A stretch of DNA of 64,000 bases from Vibrio crassostreae 9ZC13 (GCF_000272045.2 NZ_AJYZ02000037.1:37606-101605); one strand, 5' to 3'. Counted from the stretch's first letter, positions 47,390-60,935 are shown. Program-made: numbers and translations. The notes: generated from the letters alone by a model not told the origin.

Positions 47390-47728
47390 TTAGTGATCTT
47401 CAGACGCTAGGTTCAATGTGTACTTTGGAATCTCTACAACAAGATCCGTATCAGCCACTTTAGCTTGGCAACCCAAGCGAGATTCCATCTCTAAGCCCCA
47501 TGCTTTATCTAGCATGTCGTCTTCTAGATCATCACTCTCTTCTAAAGAATCAAAACCTTCACGAATCACAACATGACATGTTGTACATGCGCACGATTTC
47601 TCACATGCGTGTTCAATACCAATACCGGCCTTCAGTGCAACATCAAGAACCGTCTCACCAGTTTTTGCTTCTAAAACAGCGCCTTCTGGACATAGATCTT
47701 CGTGAGGTAAAACAATAATCTTTGGCAT
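47390..47728 (-). CDS. fdx: ISC-type [2Fe-2S] ferredoxin
   Basis: The 112-residue adrenodoxin-type ferredoxin has its cluster cysteines in HACEKSCACTTCHVV and, later, RLGCQAK. It supplies electrons during cluster assembly on IscU. It is 20 bases after hscA in the standard operon order. Confidence 0.96.
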   Translation of the reverse strand: MPKIIVLPHEDLCPEGAVLEAKTGETVLDVALKAGIGIEHACEKSCACTTCHVVIREGFDSLEESDDLEDDMLDKAWGLEMESRLGCQAKVADTDLVVEIPKYTLNLASEDH

Positions 47729-47748
47729 GTTTATCTATTCTCTAACTA

Positions 47749-49599
47749 TTAAATATTATCGACTGACTGACCTGACAGTGCAGCACGAATTGATTTATCC
47801 ATACGACGAGAAGCAAAGTCTTGGCTCGCTTTGTCGGTATTCTTAATTTCTAGTTCAATAGCATCAGCGTTGTCGCCATTACGCACTTCAATCAGTGCTT
47901 CAATCGCTTGAACAAGTTGTTGTTTGCCTTGCTCATCAAGTAGCTCGTCACCGTCGGCTTGCATTGCAGCGATAAGGCCTTCGATAACGCGATCCGCTTC
48001 TACGCGTTGCTCAGCAAGAGCACGCGCTTGCATGTCTTCTTTTGCAAACGTCATCGAATCTTTCAGCATGCTAGCCACTTCGTTGTCGCTTAGACCGTAA
48101 GAAGGCTTAACTTGGATTTCAGCTTGAACGCCAGTGCTCTTCTCCATTGCGGTAACCGATAGCAGGCCATCAGCATCCACTTGGTAAGTAACACGAATAT
48201 GAGCAGCACCTGCAGTCATCGGCGGGATGCCTTTCAGAGCAAATCGAGCCAGTGAACGACAGTCATCAACCATCTCACGCTCGCCTTGCACGGTGTGTAC
48301 TGTCATTGCAGTTTGACCGTCTTTGAACGTGGTAAACTCTTGTGCACGAGCAACTGGGATCGTGGTATTACGAGGGATGATCTTTTCGACTAAGCCACCC
48401 ATGGTTTCGATACCCAGTGACAGAGGGATAACATCCAATAGCAGCATCTCAGAGTCAGGCTTGTTGCCAACTAAGATATCCGCTTGAATCGATGCGCCAA
48501 TCGCAACCACTTCATCAGGGTTAATACTGGTTAATGGAGTACGACCAAAGAAGCCACCGACCATTTCACGAACAAGTAAGGTACGAGTTGAACCACCTAC
48601 CATCACGACTTCTAGTACTTCATCCGCGTCAACTTCCGCATCTTTCAGTGCTCGGCGGCACGAAAGCAGCGTTTTCTTAACTAGTGGCTTGATGATCTCT
48701 TCGAACTCTTCACGAGTTAAAGAGCCAGACCAACCTAGTGCTTCAACATTAACGCTTTCAGCTTCAGATAAGCCAATCTTCGCTTCTGTTGCTGCGTCTA
48801 GAAGAATACGGTTCTGTTCTGCTGTCAGCTCTAACAAGCCCATTTGCTCTTGGAAATGATCCGCAATTAAATGGTCAAAGTCATCGCCGCCTAATGCAGA
48901 GTCACCACCGGTTGCTAAAACTTCGAAGACACCTTTAGACAGGCGTAGGATAGAGATATCAAACGTACCACCGCCTAAGTCATAAACAGCGATTACCCCT
49001 TCTTTACCTGAATCCAAGCCATAAGCAATCGCAGCTGCAGTGGGTTCATTAAGAAGACGTAACACATGAAGACCAGCAAGTTGCGCTGCGTCTTTGGTAC
49101 CTGCACGTTGTGCATCATCAAAGTACGCAGGGACGGTAATCACGGCACCAGCCAATTCACCACCTAACGTCGACTCAGCACGTTGACCGAGTGCACGAAG
49201 AATATCTGCAGATACTTGAATTGGGTTCTTATTTCCTTGCGCTGTGTTAATCACAGGCAGGCCATTATCACTTTCTTCAAACTGATATGGCAGAGATGGG
49301 TATCGCTGTTGAATATCTGACAGTGAACGACCGATTAATCGCTTAACTGAGATAATGGTATTTTTAGGATCAATTTGTGCATTTACACGCGCTTCATCAC
49401 CAGTGGTGTACGACTCTGACTGATAGTGAACAACGGAAGGGAGAATACTGCGACCTTGTTGATCAACAAGCGTGCTTGCCTCACCACTGCGCACTGACGC
49501 AACCAATGAGTTTGTTGTACCTAAATCAATACCCACTGCAAGCTTGTGCTGGTGAGGAGCGGCGCTTTGCCCTGGTTCTGCAATCTGAAGTAGTGCCAT
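47749..49599 (-). CDS. hscA: Fe-S chaperone HscA (Hsp70 family)
   Basis: The 616-residue Hsp70 homologue has the ATPase start [14 protein letters not shown], the [15 protein letters not shown] loop, and a shortened substrate-binding domain with [13 protein letters not shown]. It hydrolyses ATP while releasing clusters from IscU, helped by HscB, whose gene lies 22 bases upstream. Confidence 0.96.
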   Translation of the reverse strand: MALLQIAEPGQSAAPHQHKLAVGIDLGTTNSLVASVRSGEASTLVDQQGRSILPSVVHYQSESYTTGDEARVNAQIDPKNTIISVKRLIGRSLSDIQQRYPSLPYQFEESDNGLPVINTAQGNKNPIQVSADILRALGQRAESTLGGELAGAVITVPAYFDDAQRAGTKDAAQLAGLHVLRLLNEPTAAAIAYGLDSGKEGVIAVYDLGGGTFDISILRLSKGVFEVLATGGDSALGGDDFDHLIADHFQEQMGLLELTAEQNRILLDAATEAKIGLSEAESVNVEALGWSGSLTREEFEEIIKPLVKKTLLSCRRALKDAEVDADEVLEVVMVGGSTRTLLVREMVGGFFGRTPLTSINPDEVVAIGASIQADILVGNKPDSEMLLLDVIPLSLGIETMGGLVEKIIPRNTTIPVARAQEFTTFKDGQTAMTVHTVQGEREMVDDCRSLARFALKGIPPMTAGAAHIRVTYQVDADGLLSVTAMEKSTGVQAEIQVKPSYGLSDNEVASMLKDSMTFAKEDMQARALAEQRVEADRVIEGLIAAMQADGDELLDEQGKQQLVQAIEALIEVRNGDNADAIELEIKNTDKASQDFASRRMDKSIRAALSGQSVDNI

Positions 49600-49621
49600 G
49601 GATGTGTCCTTGTTATACGAA

Positions 49622-50137
49622 CTAGCCGATCAAACGATCTTCAACTAACTCGATTTCATTCTTTAATTTTGCAATAAACTTAAGCTTTCTTACTCGGTCT
49701 GCAGCTTCTAACCAAGCTTCGCTGTCGAGTTCTTGTTGGATAGCGCTTAATTGTTGTTTATACATTTTGCTAACCTTTCCTTCAAATGCAAACAAAGCAT
49801 CTTCAGGATCAGAACTGTCGGCGATATCTTCCAGCTCTTCACGCAATTCCATTTGCTCCATCAGGAACATAGGATCTTGCATAGTCTGCTGCTCACCACG
49901 AATATCCTCACCATGTTGAACTAACAGGTATTCAGCGCGGCTGACTGGATTTTTCAACACCTGGTACGCATCATTGATTTGCGCAGCTTTTTGCACAGCC
50001 AGCAAGCGATCTCGCTCAGAAGCCGTGGCAAATTTATCAGGGTGGAATTGGCGTTGCAGATCTCTAAACTGAGAAGAAAGAAGGCTACCATCCAGTTGAA
50101 ACTGAAGTGGTAGCCCAAATAATTCGAAATGATTCAT
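49622..50137 (-). CDS. hscB: Fe-S co-chaperone HscB (J-domain)
   Basis: The 171-residue protein starts with a J domain ([16 protein letters not shown]...[23 protein letters not shown] at about 32-35) and ends in the three-helix domain that binds IscU. It stimulates the HscA ATPase. It is 84 bases after iscA, across a 9-bp hairpin. Confidence 0.96.
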   Translation of the reverse strand: MNHFELFGLPLQFQLDGSLLSSQFRDLQRQFHPDKFATASERDRLLAVQKAAQINDAYQVLKNPVSRAEYLLVQHGEDIRGEQQTMQDPMFLMEQMELREELEDIADSSDPEDALFAFEGKVSKMYKQQLSAIQQELDSEAWLEAADRVRKLKFIAKLKNEIELVEDRLIG

Positions 50138-50155
50138 GTAACGGTGGTCCTAAGT

Positions 50156-50179
50156 TTAGGCTCTTTACTTAGAGCCTAA
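50156..50179 (-). other. Intercistronic hairpin between iscA and hscB
   Basis: A perfect 9-bp inverted repeat (TTAGGCTCT with AGAGCCTAA) and 6-nt loop, with no T run in the operon's direction. It may mark an RNA processing or stability point between the iscRSUA and hscBA-fdx-iscX parts. Confidence 0.45.
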
Positions 50180-50221
50180 TTTTATTCTTCGCTCATTATA
50201 AACGCTCAACGATTGAGGCGT

Positions 50222-50545
50222 TTATACATTGAAGCTCTCACCACAACCACATTCGCCTTTCGCGTTAGGGTTGTTGAATTCAAAACCTTCGTTTAGGCCT
50301 TCTTTTACGTAATCAAGCTCAGTACCGTCTAGGTAAACTAGGCTCTTTGGATCAATGATGACCTTAACACCTGAATGCTCGAACACTTCGTCTTCTTCGT
50401 TGAGCTCGTCAACGAATTCCAGTACATACGCCATACCCGAACAGCCAGTAGTTTTTACCGCTAAGCGCAACCCGATACCTTTACCTCGGTTATCTAGGAA
50501 AGCTTGAACTCGGCTTGCTGCCGTATCTGTCATGGTGATGGCCAT
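50222..50545 (-). CDS. iscA: Fe-S assembly protein IscA
   Basis: The 107-residue A-type carrier has the three conserved cysteines in [16 protein letters not shown] and GECGCGESF. It carries iron or clusters to targets. It is 98 bases after iscU, with a GC-rich hairpin in the gap. Confidence 0.97.
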   Translation of the reverse strand: MAITMTDTAASRVQAFLDNRGKGIGLRLAVKTTGCSGMAYVLEFVDELNEEDEVFEHSGVKVIIDPKSLVYLDGTELDYVKEGLNEGFEFNNPNAKGECGCGESFNV

Positions 50546-50583
50546 ACTACAACCTTGTGTTTTATATAAATTGAGAACTCAGG

Positions 50584-50604
50584 GGGAGCACAAAGGGTGC
50601 TCCC
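50584..50604 (-). other. Intercistronic hairpin between iscU and iscA
   Basis: An 8-bp GC-rich inverted repeat (GGGAGCAC with GTGCTCCC) and 5-nt loop, without a T run downstream in the operon's direction. Likely an mRNA stability element. Confidence 0.45.
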
Positions 50605-50643
50605 AAATATTACTTTTTTGAAGTGATTACGTTGTAGAAACGA

Positions 50644-51021
50644 TTAGTGCTTCTTTTTGTAATCCGCAACCGCTGCTTTGATTGCATCTTCAGCAAGAAT
50701 TGAACAGTGAACTTTCACTGGTGGCAACTCTAGCTCTTCTGCGATTTCAGAGTTTTTAATAGCAGCTGCTTCATCAATACTTTTACCTTTAACCCACTCA
50801 GTGACTAGTGAGCTAGAAGCGATTGCGCTACCGCAACCGTAAGTCTTGAATTTTGCGTCTTCAATAATACCTTCTGCAGATACTTTGATTTGCAGTTTCA
50901 TTACGTCACCACAAGCTGGTGCGCCAACCATGCCGCTACCTACACTTGGATCTTCTTTATCAAACGAACCTACGTTACGTGGGTTTTCGTAGTGATCAAT
51001 TACTTTTTCGCTATATGCCAT
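50644..51021 (-). CDS. iscU: Fe-S cluster scaffold IscU
   Basis: The 125-residue scaffold has its three cluster cysteines in GAPACGDVMKL (Cys37), TYGCGSAIASS (Cys63) and VHCSILAEDAIK (Cys106), and the LPPVKVHC motif recognised by HscA. It follows iscS by 33 bases. Confidence 0.97.
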   Translation of the reverse strand: MAYSEKVIDHYENPRNVGSFDKEDPSVGSGMVGAPACGDVMKLQIKVSAEGIIEDAKFKTYGCGSAIASSSLVTEWVKGKSIDEAAAIKNSEIAEELELPPVKVHCSILAEDAIKAAVADYKKKH

Positions 51022-51054
51022 GATAGTTACCTCGAATCCTCTATTTCCGTGAGA

Positions 51055-52269
51055 TTAGTGATGAGCCCACTCAACAGTGTTCAAATCAATCCCTTCTTTA
51101 TACATATCCCATAGAGGAGACATGTCGCGTAATTTATTTACTGCTACACGGATTTGTGCAATCGCGTAGTCGATTTCTTCTTCCGTAGTGAAACGGCCGA
51201 ATGAAAAACGTACTGAGCTGTGTGCCAGTTCATCGTTTAAGCCAAGAGCGCGTAGAACGTACGATGGCTCTAAGCTTGCTGATGTACATGCAGAACCTGA
51301 TGATACCGCTAAGTCTTTTAAAGACATAAGCAGAGATTCACCTTCAACGAAAGCAAAGCTCACGTTTAGGTTATGTGGTACACGTTGATCTAAGTCGCCA
51401 TTTACCGTTACTGCTTCTAGATCTTGAACCCCTTTCAATAGACGCTCGCGAAGTGCTAGTGCGTGGTCATAATCTTTCTGCATGTCTTGTTTAGCGACAG
51501 CAAAAGCTTCACCCATACCCACGATTTGGTGAGTAGCAAGCGTACCAGAACGGAAACCACGTTCGTGACCTCCACCGTGCATCTGTGCTTCAAGACGAAT
51601 ACGTGGCTTACGACGAACGTACAAAGCACCAATGCCTTTAGGGCCGTATGCTTTGTGTGCAGAAAGAGAGATAAGGTCAACTTTCATCTCTTTTACATCT
51701 AGTGGGATTTTACCCGCAGACTGAGCCGCATCAACGTGGAAGATGATCTTGCGTGAACGACATAATTCGCCGATTGCAGAGATATCTTGGATTACACCAA
51801 TCTCGTTGTTAACGTGCATAATAGAAACTAGAACAGTGTCTTCACGCATTGCAGCTTGTAGCTTGTCTAGATCGATGATGCCGTTAGCTTCTGGCTCAAG
51901 ATATGTAACCTCAAAACCTTCACGCTCTAGTTGGCGACATGGATCAAGAACCGCTTTATGTTCTGTTTTGCACGTGATTACGTGCTTACCTTTCTTCTCG
52001 TAAAAGTGCGCTGCACCTTTGATAGCAAGGTTGTCTGACTCTGTAGCACCTGACGTGAAAACAATCTCACGTGGGTCTGCATTTAGTAGGTCAGCAATTT
52101 GCTCACGAGCATTATCTACTGATTCTTCTGCCTGCCAGCCGTAACGGTGTGAACGAGATGCAGGGTTACCGAAGTTACCGTCCATCGTCATGCACTGAAC
52201 CATTTTTTCAGCAACACGTGGATCGACTGGGCATGTAGCTGAATAGTCAAAGTAAATAGGCAGTTTCAT
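51055..52269 (-). CDS. iscS: Cysteine desulfurase IscS
   Basis: The 404-residue PLP enzyme provides sulfur for clusters and tRNA thiolation. VDAAQSAGK and [12 protein letters not shown] contain the PLP-contacting Asp and Lys, and [15 protein letters not shown] holds the persulfide cysteine near residue 328. It is 27 bases after iscR. Confidence 0.97.
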   Translation of the reverse strand: MKLPIYFDYSATCPVDPRVAEKMVQCMTMDGNFGNPASRSHRYGWQAEESVDNAREQIADLLNADPREIVFTSGATESDNLAIKGAAHFYEKKGKHVITCKTEHKAVLDPCRQLEREGFEVTYLEPEANGIIDLDKLQAAMREDTVLVSIMHVNNEIGVIQDISAIGELCRSRKIIFHVDAAQSAGKIPLDVKEMKVDLISLSAHKAYGPKGIGALYVRRKPRIRLEAQMHGGGHERGFRSGTLATHQIVGMGEAFAVAKQDMQKDYDHALALRERLLKGVQDLEAVTVNGDLDQRVPHNLNVSFAFVEGESLLMSLKDLAVSSGSACTSASLEPSYVLRALGLNDELAHSSVRFSFGRFTTEEEIDYAIAQIRVAVNKLRDMSPLWDMYKEGIDLNTVEWAHH

Positions 52270-52296
52270 TTTCTACTCCAATGTAAAAACTGACCG

Positions 52297-52818
52297 CTAA
52301 GAGCGGGCATTAACACCGTGAGGTGCTGCACTAATCGTTGTAGTGCTCGTATTTTTATGTGCAAAACCATTATTAACCGCAAGATCGATATCTTGACGAT
52401 CAGAAATCTCTAAAACTTCGTTATCTTTCATTAGCTCACCGAGCGTAATGTCATTTAAGAAGCTGCTGATTCGGGAGCTTAAATCACGCCAAAGAGTGTG
52501 AGTTAAACAACGACTACCACCTTGGCAATCTGCTCGACCGTGACACTTAGTTGCATCAACTGATTCGTCTACTGCAGCAATTACAGTTCCGACAGCGATG
52601 TCGCTCGCTTCAGCACCTAAACGGTAACCACCGCCAGGACCACGAACACTAGCAACTAAGCCAGCTTTACGTAACTTAGAAAATAGCTGTTCTAAGTAAG
52701 ATAATGAGATGCCCTGTCGCTCTGAAATATCAGCCAGAGGAACTGGGCTTTTTTGCGAATGCAGTGCTACATCTAGCATAGCTGTTACCGCATATCTTCC
52801 TTTAGATGTAAGTTTCAT
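52297..52818 (-). CDS. iscR: Fe-S cluster regulator IscR
   Basis: An Rrf2-family regulator. The start [19 protein letters not shown] at ATG 52818 gives 173 residues. Winged helix DNA-binding residues lie in [32 protein letters not shown], and the [2Fe-2S] ligands in [22 protein letters not shown] (Cys92, 98, 104 and a His). Holo-IscR represses its own operon through the two sites just upstream. Confidence 0.97.
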   Translation of the reverse strand: MKLTSKGRYAVTAMLDVALHSQKSPVPLADISERQGISLSYLEQLFSKLRKAGLVASVRGPGGGYRLGAEASDIAVGTVIAAVDESVDATKCHGRADCQGGSRCLTHTLWRDLSSRISSFLNDITLGELMKDNEVLEISDRQDIDLAVNNGFAHKNTSTTTISAAPHGVNARS

Positions 52819-52860
52819 ATCACACCGAATCCACATTGTTTATGTGGTTGGAATCTTCCC

Positions 52861-52910
52861 ATACCTGACTAAATTGGTCAAGTATTTAGTTGACTATTTT
52901 AGTCAAGTAT
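52861..52910 (-). promoter_or_regulatory. Two abutting type 1 IscR binding sites
   Basis: Two 25-bp sites, 52861-52885 and 52886-52910, each follow the type 1 pattern ATASYYGACTRWWWYAGTCRRSTAT closely, with the GAC-N7-GTC core intact in both. They touch end to end, 43 bases upstream of the iscR ATG, in the place E. coli has its iscR operators. This indicates negative feedback by cluster-bound IscR. Confidence 0.85.
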
Positions 52911-52934
52911 TCACCCTTAGGGTTTGTGTGGTTT

Positions 52935-53663
52935 TTATTTGTCGTTTTTGCTCTTCTCAATTGAAGTCAAAATGCCGCGTAGAGTGTTGATCTCTTGCAA
53001 CTCTGGACGAGCTCGACTGAACAGACGACGTAGTTTATTCATCACCTGACCTGGCTTATCCTTAGAGATAAATTGGGTATCAATGATCACTTTTTCAAGG
53101 TGCTCATAGAACATTTCTAGTTCTTCGTGACGAGGGTACTCATCTTGTTGCTGTGGCTGATATTGGCTAGCGACCATATCAAGGTGAGCTACACGCACTT
53201 CGTAGCTCAGAGTCTGCACTGCCATTGCTAGGTTTAGCGAGCTGTATTCAGGGTTAGCTGGGATACATACATGGAAGTGGCACTTCTGAAGCTCATCGTT
53301 AGTCAAGCCAGTACGTTCACGGCCGAACACTAATGCGACTGGGTGCTTTTGACCTTCAATCGCAAACTTTTGTCCACACTCACGAGGCTCAAGCATTGGC
53401 CATTCAAGCGTACGTGAACGTGCACTCGAACCAACCACTAAACCACAGTCTTTTACGGCTTCGTCTAATGTAGAAACGATGGTCGCGTTTTCTGCGATGT
53501 CACCTGCACCCGCAGCCAGTGCTAAGGTCTGCTCGTCAACTTCACATTGAGGGTCTACAAGAACTAATTGACTCAAACCCATCACTTTCATTGCGCGAGC
53601 TGCTGATCCGATATTTCCCGAATGAGACGTACCAACCAGAACGACTTTTACATTGTCTAACAT
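52935..53663 (-). CDS. trmJ: tRNA (Cm32/Um32) 2'-O-methyltransferase TrmJ
   Basis: A SPOUT-class methylase of 242 residues from ATG 53663 ([29 protein letters not shown], as in relatives); an upstream GTG adds five residues. [16 protein letters not shown] and [17 protein letters not shown] form the SAM-binding trefoil knot. It modifies position 32 of tRNAs. It lies beside iscR as in E. coli and is divergent from suhB. Confidence 0.94.
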   Translation of the reverse strand: MLDNVKVVLVGTSHSGNIGSAARAMKVMGLSQLVLVDPQCEVDEQTLALAAGAGDIAENATIVSTLDEAVKDCGLVVGSSARSRTLEWPMLEPRECGQKFAIEGQKHPVALVFGRERTGLTNDELQKCHFHVCIPANPEYSSLNLAMAVQTLSYEVRVAHLDMVASQYQPQQQDEYPRHEELEMFYEHLEKVIIDTQFISKDKPGQVMNKLRRLFSRARPELQEINTLRGILTSIEKSKNDK

Positions 53664-53792
53664 GCTATATGACACCACTTTAAAAATAATCGCGAGATAT
53701 TAACACATAGCAAAGTAAAATGGTCAGACCCTTCGCGTAATGTGAAACCAAGAGTTCAAAAAATAACCACTTCCCTTTTGGTAAAACTTTGG

Positions 53793-53826
53793 TATACTCG
53801 CCGCCGCTTTAAATTGTTCTTTAACA
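53793..53826 (+). promoter_or_regulatory. suhB promoter -10 and BoxA in the leader
   Basis: An extended -10 (TGGTATACT, box at 53793-53798) is followed by a leader containing TGTTCTTTAACA at 53815-53826, one base from the rRNA BoxA form TGCTCTTTAACA. BoxA recruits NusB/NusE and SuhB itself. In E. coli the suhB leader carries a BoxA through which SuhB represses its own gene; the same layout is seen here, 18 bases before the ATG. No good -35 box is visible. Confidence 0.7.
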
Positions 53827-53844
53827 TCTTGTGGGAAAAACCAT

Positions 53845-54648
53845 ATGCATCCAATGCTAAACATTGCGATACGCGCTGCGCGTAAAGCTGGCAACCATAT
53901 TGCTAAATCTCTAGAAACAACTGATAAGATCGAATCGTCTCTAAAAGGTAACAACGATTACGTTACTAACATTGCTCAAGAAGCTGAGTACATGATCATT
54001 GAGACAATCAAAGCATCTTACCCAGAGCACAGCATTATTTCTGAAGAGAAAGGCCTGACTGAAGGTAAAGACTCTGATGTACAATGGATCGTTGACCCAC
54101 TGGATGGCACCAACAACTTTGTAAAAGGTTTCCCTCACTTCTCTGTATCTATCGCTGTTCGCATGAACGGTCGTACAGAAGTTGCTTGTGTTTATGACCC
54201 AATGCTAAACGAGCTATTCACAGCTCAACGTGGCGCTGGCGCTCAACTTAACAACGCTCGTATGCGTGTTACTCAACTAAAAGACCTTCAAGGTACTGTT
54301 CTAGCGACTGGTTTCCCATTCAAGCAAAAACAACACTCTGAATCTTTCATGAAGATCATCTCTGGTCTATTCATCGACTGTGCTGATTTCCGTCGTACAG
54401 GTTCTCCTGCTCTTGACCTATGTTACCTAGCAGCTGGCCGTGTTGATGGTTACCTAGAACTTGGCCTTAAGCCATGGGATCTAGCAGCTGGCGATCTAAT
54501 CGCTCGTGAAGCTGGTGCTATCATGACTGACTTTGCTGGCGGTACTGATTACATGACTTCTGGTAATGTTGTTGCTTCAAGCGCACGTGGTGTTAAGTCT
54601 ATTCTTAAGCACGTTCGTGAGAACGCTAACGAAGGTATGCTGAAGTAA
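53845..54648 (+). CDS. suhB: SuhB, inositol monophosphatase family and Nus-factor protein
   Basis: The 267-residue protein has the metal and phosphate sites of the IMPase fold: ISEEKG, WIVDPLDGTNNFVKGFPHFSVS and LKPWDLAAGDLIAREAGA. In E. coli SuhB joins the Nus complex that modifies RNA polymerase at rRNA operons, besides its phosphatase activity. ATG 53845 matches the E. coli start (MHPMLNIAIRAARKAGN). It is monocistronic with a strong terminator and with BoxA in its leader. Confidence 0.96.
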   Translation: MHPMLNIAIRAARKAGNHIAKSLETTDKIESSLKGNNDYVTNIAQEAEYMIIETIKASYPEHSIISEEKGLTEGKDSDVQWIVDPLDGTNNFVKGFPHFSVSIAVRMNGRTEVACVYDPMLNELFTAQRGAGAQLNNARMRVTQLKDLQGTVLATGFPFKQKQHSESFMKIISGLFIDCADFRRTGSPALDLCYLAAGRVDGYLELGLKPWDLAAGDLIAREAGAIMTDFAGGTDYMTSGNVVASSARGVKSILKHVRENANEGMLK

Positions 54649-54697
54649 TTCAGACCTTACGTTAACGCTCCCTATTTTAAGGGCGCATAAAAATTCC

Positions 54698-54732
54698 AAA
54701 GCCTCGCTATATAGCTATAGCGAGGCTTTTTT
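54698..54732 (+). terminator. Terminator after suhB
   Basis: A perfect 14-bp stem (54698-54711 with 54716-54729), a 4-nt loop and a T run, 49 bases after the suhB stop. Confidence 0.92.
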
Positions 54733-54740
54733 GTATCTGC

Positions 54741-54803
<63 letters not shown>

Positions 54804-54881
54804 TCAGGATGTCTCTTAGTGAAATGAAGTTCAACATACTTCAACGCTAAATTGTATTGAGCTTCCCTAGAATACAGACGT

Positions 54882-54913
54882 AAAAAAACCGCTAGTTGCC
54901 TAGCGGTTTTTTT
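54882..54913. terminator. Bidirectional terminator behind secF
   Basis: A perfect 13-bp stem (54882-54894 with 54901-54913) flanked by seven A's and seven T's, with a 6-nt loop, between convergent suhB and secF. On the minus strand it ends the yajC-secD-secF transcript. Confidence 0.88.
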
Positions 54914-54941
54914 GGTTTAGCGAAACTTATTAAGCCAAGGC

Positions 54942-55889
54942 CTAAGGCATCTCGTCAAACTCTTCACCTTCTTTGTCCACTTGTGGTGGCATTAGGTGTT
55001 CACGCGTAATACCTAACTTCATAGCCAGTGCAGATGCAACGTAGATAGAAGAGTAAGTACCAACCGTAATACCCAATAAAAGTGCAGTCGCGAAGCCGTG
55101 GATCATAGCGCCGCCCTGAACGAACAGTGCGATAACTACGAATAACGTGGTACCAGAAGTGATCAATGTACGGCTCAATGTTTGTGTGATTGAGCTGTTC
55201 AGTACTTCAGGCGCTTCACCCTTACGCATCTTACGGAAGTTCTCACGAATACGGTCGAATACAACAATGGTATCGTTGAGGGAGTAACCGACGACCGTTA
55301 GCAAGGCTGCTACGATGGTAAGGTCGACCTCAATTTGCATTAGAGAGAACACACCCAGAGTGATGATAACGTCGTGCGCCAGTGCTAATACTGCACCCGC
55401 AGCCAAACGCCATTCAAATCGCACTGATACGTAGATCAAGATACAGATAAGAGAAACTAGGATAGCAAGGCCACCCGCTTCTGTTAATTCGTCACCCACG
55501 TTAGGACCAACGAACTCGATACGACGCATTTCAACTTGCTCACCAGTACCATTCTCAATAGCAGAAAGGATTTGGTTACCAAGCGTTTCGCCCGCTACGC
55601 CATCACGTGGACGTAAACGAACCATCACATCACGAGCTGAACCGAAGTTCTGTACCGTCGCATCACCAAAGCCTTCGGCTTCTAGTGCACTACGAATATC
55701 AGGAAGGTGTGCCGGTTGTTCAAAACCAACTTCAATCAGAGTACCGCCAGTAAAATCTAGACCCCAGTTCAACGATTTCGTTGTTAGGGTGAAGATAGCA
55801 GTACCAATCATCAAGATAGAAAAAACAAAGGCAACCTTTGACCAACGCATAAAGTCGATCATTTTGTCTGCTTTTAGAATCTGAAACAT
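54942..55889 (-). CDS. secF: Protein translocase subunit SecF
   Basis: The 315-residue inner-membrane protein has six spans and the SecD/F blocks GLDFTGGTLIEVGF and DEL-GGLAI, with TVVGYSLNDTIVVFDRIREN in span 4-5. With SecD it uses the ion gradient to help pull proteins through SecYEG; marine Vibrio SecDF can use sodium. It is 14 bases after secD. Confidence 0.96.
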   Translation of the reverse strand: MFQILKADKMIDFMRWSKVAFVFSILMIGTAIFTLTTKSLNWGLDFTGGTLIEVGFEQPAHLPDIRSALEAEGFGDATVQNFGSARDVMVRLRPRDGVAGETLGNQILSAIENGTGEQVEMRRIEFVGPNVGDELTEAGGLAILVSLICILIYVSVRFEWRLAAGAVLALAHDVIITLGVFSLMQIEVDLTIVAALLTVVGYSLNDTIVVFDRIRENFRKMRKGEAPEVLNSSITQTLSRTLITSGTTLFVVIALFVQGGAMIHGFATALLLGITVGTYSSIYVASALAMKLGITREHLMPPQVDKEGEEFDEMP

Positions 55890-55903
55890 ATTAATTCCTA
55901 GCC

Positions 55904-57760
55904 TTAGATCGACAGTTTTTTAACGCGTTTGCCGCCATACATCAGGTTCACGATACAACGTGTTCCGATAATAGCTGTAAACATTGAAGTCAAGATACCG
56001 ATAGACAGCGTTACCGCGAAGCCTTTGATAGCACCCGTACCCACAGCAAATAGAATGATTGCTGTTAGTAGTGTGGTGATGTTGGCATCGGCGATTGTGC
56101 TGAATGCGTTCGCGTAACCTTGGTGAATCGCTTGTTGTGGACTGCGTCCATCTCGAAGCTCTTCACGTATACGCTCAAAGATCAGAACGTTCGCATCAAC
56201 CGCCATACCAACCGTTAATACGATACCGGCAATACCTGGTAGGGTCATGGTAGCCCCCGGAATCATCGACATAACACCGATAATCAACACCAAGTTAGCC
56301 ATTAGCGCAACGTTCGCAATCAGACCAAAGCTACGGTAGTAAAGCAGCGTAAACAGCATTACAGCAGCCATACCCCAAACCATCGCCATGATACCCATAT
56401 CGATGTTTTGCTGCCCCATAGATGGACCAATGGTACGTTCTTCTACAATCGAGATAGGCGCAATCAATGCACCAGCACGCAGTAGAAGTGCCAAGTTATG
56501 AGCTTCAGCCGTTGAATCGATACCAGTAATACGGAAGTTACGGCCTAGCGCAGATTGAATCGTCGCTTGGTTAATCACTTCTTCGTGCTTACTCAAGATA
56601 ACTCGACCTTCCGGTGTTTTACGACCGCTGTCTTTGTACTCTGCAAATACCGTTGCCATTAGCTTACCGATATTCTGACGAGAGAATGCAGACATCTTGC
56701 TACCACCTTCGCTGTCTAGCGAGATGTTAACTTGAGGACGACCATATTCATCAACACTTGAGCTTGCATCAGTAATACTTGAGCCGCCTAGAATAACGCG
56801 CTTCTTAAGTACCACAGGACGACCATCACGATCTTGCTTGATTTCGCTACCCGCAGGGGCACGACCAGAAGCGGCAGCGGCTAAGTCAGCACTGCTATCC
56901 ACTTCACGGAACTCAAGCGTCGCGGTAGCACCAAGAATTTCTTTAGCGCGAGCCGTGTCTTGAACACCAGGCAATTCCACTACGATACGGCTAGAGCCTT
57001 GACGTTGAACCAAAGGTTCAGCAACACCAAGTTCGTTAACACGGTTACGTAGAATGGTAATGTTTTGCTCTACCGCATAGTTGCGGATTTCTTGAAGACG
57101 AGTCTCTGTGAAGCTAGCAACCAAAGAAAAACGACCATTAGATTCAGAATCTACAAACGTCATGTCTTGGTGCTTAGATTGCAGTAGCGATTTAGCTTCA
57201 GCAAGTTGCTCGGCGTTACGTAGAATCACTTCAACCGCATCTTTACCAGACGGGCGAATTGCACGGTAACGGATTTTCTCTTCACGAAGTTCACTACGGA
57301 ACGCTTCTTCTTGTTGGCCAACCAGCTTTTGCATCGCAGCGTCCATATCCACTTCCATCAAGAAGTGAACACCACCACGTAGGTCAAGACCAAGCTTCAT
57401 TGGTGCAGCACCAATAGATTCAAGCCAATCAGGAGTTGAAGCCGCTAAGTTTAAAGCAACGATTACATCTTCATCTAATGCTTCAGTGATGACATCACGG
57501 GCACTGATTTGAGAGTCTGTATCGTTAAAGCGAACAAGAATGGAACCGTTTTCTAGAGCAACGGATTTAGTAGAAAGGTTTTCAGCTTCAAGAGCATTGG
57601 TGACAGCATCCAGCGTAGACATATCTACAGAGGCGCCGCGCGCCCCTGTAACTTGAACTGCCGGATCTTCACCGTATATATTCGGAAGTGCGTACAACGC
57701 AGCGATGGCGATAGTAAACACCACCATCAGGTACTTCCATAACGGGTAACGGTTTAGCAC
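55904..57760 (-). CDS. secD: Protein translocase subunit SecD
   Basis: The 618-residue protein has a first span, a large periplasmic head ([19 protein letters not shown] near 115, [22 protein letters not shown]) and five C-terminal spans with [27 protein letters not shown]. It forms the SecDF motor with SecF. It lies 20 bases after yajC. Confidence 0.97.
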   Translation of the reverse strand: MLNRYPLWKYLMVVFTIAIAALYALPNIYGEDPAVQVTGARGASVDMSTLDAVTNALEAENLSTKSVALENGSILVRFNDTDSQISARDVITEALDEDVIVALNLAASTPDWLESIGAAPMKLGLDLRGGVHFLMEVDMDAAMQKLVGQQEEAFRSELREEKIRYRAIRPSGKDAVEVILRNAEQLAEAKSLLQSKHQDMTFVDSESNGRFSLVASFTETRLQEIRNYAVEQNITILRNRVNELGVAEPLVQRQGSSRIVVELPGVQDTARAKEILGATATLEFREVDSSADLAAAASGRAPAGSEIKQDRDGRPVVLKKRVILGGSSITDASSSVDEYGRPQVNISLDSEGGSKMSAFSRQNIGKLMATVFAEYKDSGRKTPEGRVILSKHEEVINQATIQSALGRNFRITGIDSTAEAHNLALLLRAGALIAPISIVEERTIGPSMGQQNIDMGIMAMVWGMAAVMLFTLLYYRSFGLIANVALMANLVLIIGVMSMIPGATMTLPGIAGIVLTVGMAVDANVLIFERIREELRDGRSPQQAIHQGYANAFSTIADANITTLLTAIILFAVGTGAIKGFAVTLSIGILTSMFTAIIGTRCIVNLMYGGKRVKKLSI

Positions 57761-57780
57761 AGCGAGGATCCTCTAGCTGT

Positions 57781-58110
57781 TTATAGAGATTTCAGAGTAC
57801 CTTTTGGTAGCACTGCTGTAACGAAGTCTTTCTTGATAACTACTTCGTTGTTTGCATTCAGTTCGATAGCAACGTAGTCACTGTCTTCTGCAATCTTAGT
57901 GATCTTGCCGATTAGGCCGCCGCTTGTAAGAACTTCATCGCCTTTGCCCATAGAAGACATAAGGTTCTTGTGCTCTTTAACACGCTTAGCTTGTGGACGG
58001 TAGATCATGAAGTAGAAGATCACAGCGAACATACCTAGCATGATAAGCATTTCGAAACCGCCGCCTGCTGGTGCACCTTCTGCTGCTGCGTGAGCTTGAG
58101 AAATAAACAT
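57781..58110 (-). CDS. yajC: Sec translocon accessory protein YajC
   Basis: The 109-residue single-span protein (FEMLIMLGMFAVIFYFMIYRPQAKRVKEHKNLMSSMGKGDEVLTSGGLIGKI) matches YajC throughout. It associates with SecDF. It follows tgt by 111 bases, in the conserved order queA-tgt-yajC-secD-secF. Confidence 0.96.
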   Translation of the reverse strand: MFISQAHAAAEGAPAGGGFEMLIMLGMFAVIFYFMIYRPQAKRVKEHKNLMSSMGKGDEVLTSGGLIGKITKIAEDSDYVAIELNANNEVVIKKDFVTAVLPKGTLKSL

Positions 58111-58221
58111 TTAAAACATCCTCTATTTATATTTTCGTAATTGTTTGTCTAATTGGGTTGCATCCCTTTATTTTCAAGCCCCATCACTCGGAAGAGAGAT
58201 AGGGCTCGCAAAAAAGAAATA

Positions 58222-59406
<1,185 letters not shown>

Positions 59407-59548
59407 TTAGGCCAAACAAAAGTTCAGTCTAGTGGGTTCTATGAGGAGCGGTCGCGTATTCCTTGCGAGAGATTAGACAGACACCCTGCCCGACTCCTAG
59501 CTTACTGCTAGCACCCGTAAATTTTTGTATCGCTTAAACCTGCTTAAA

Positions 59549-60935
<1,387 letters not shown>

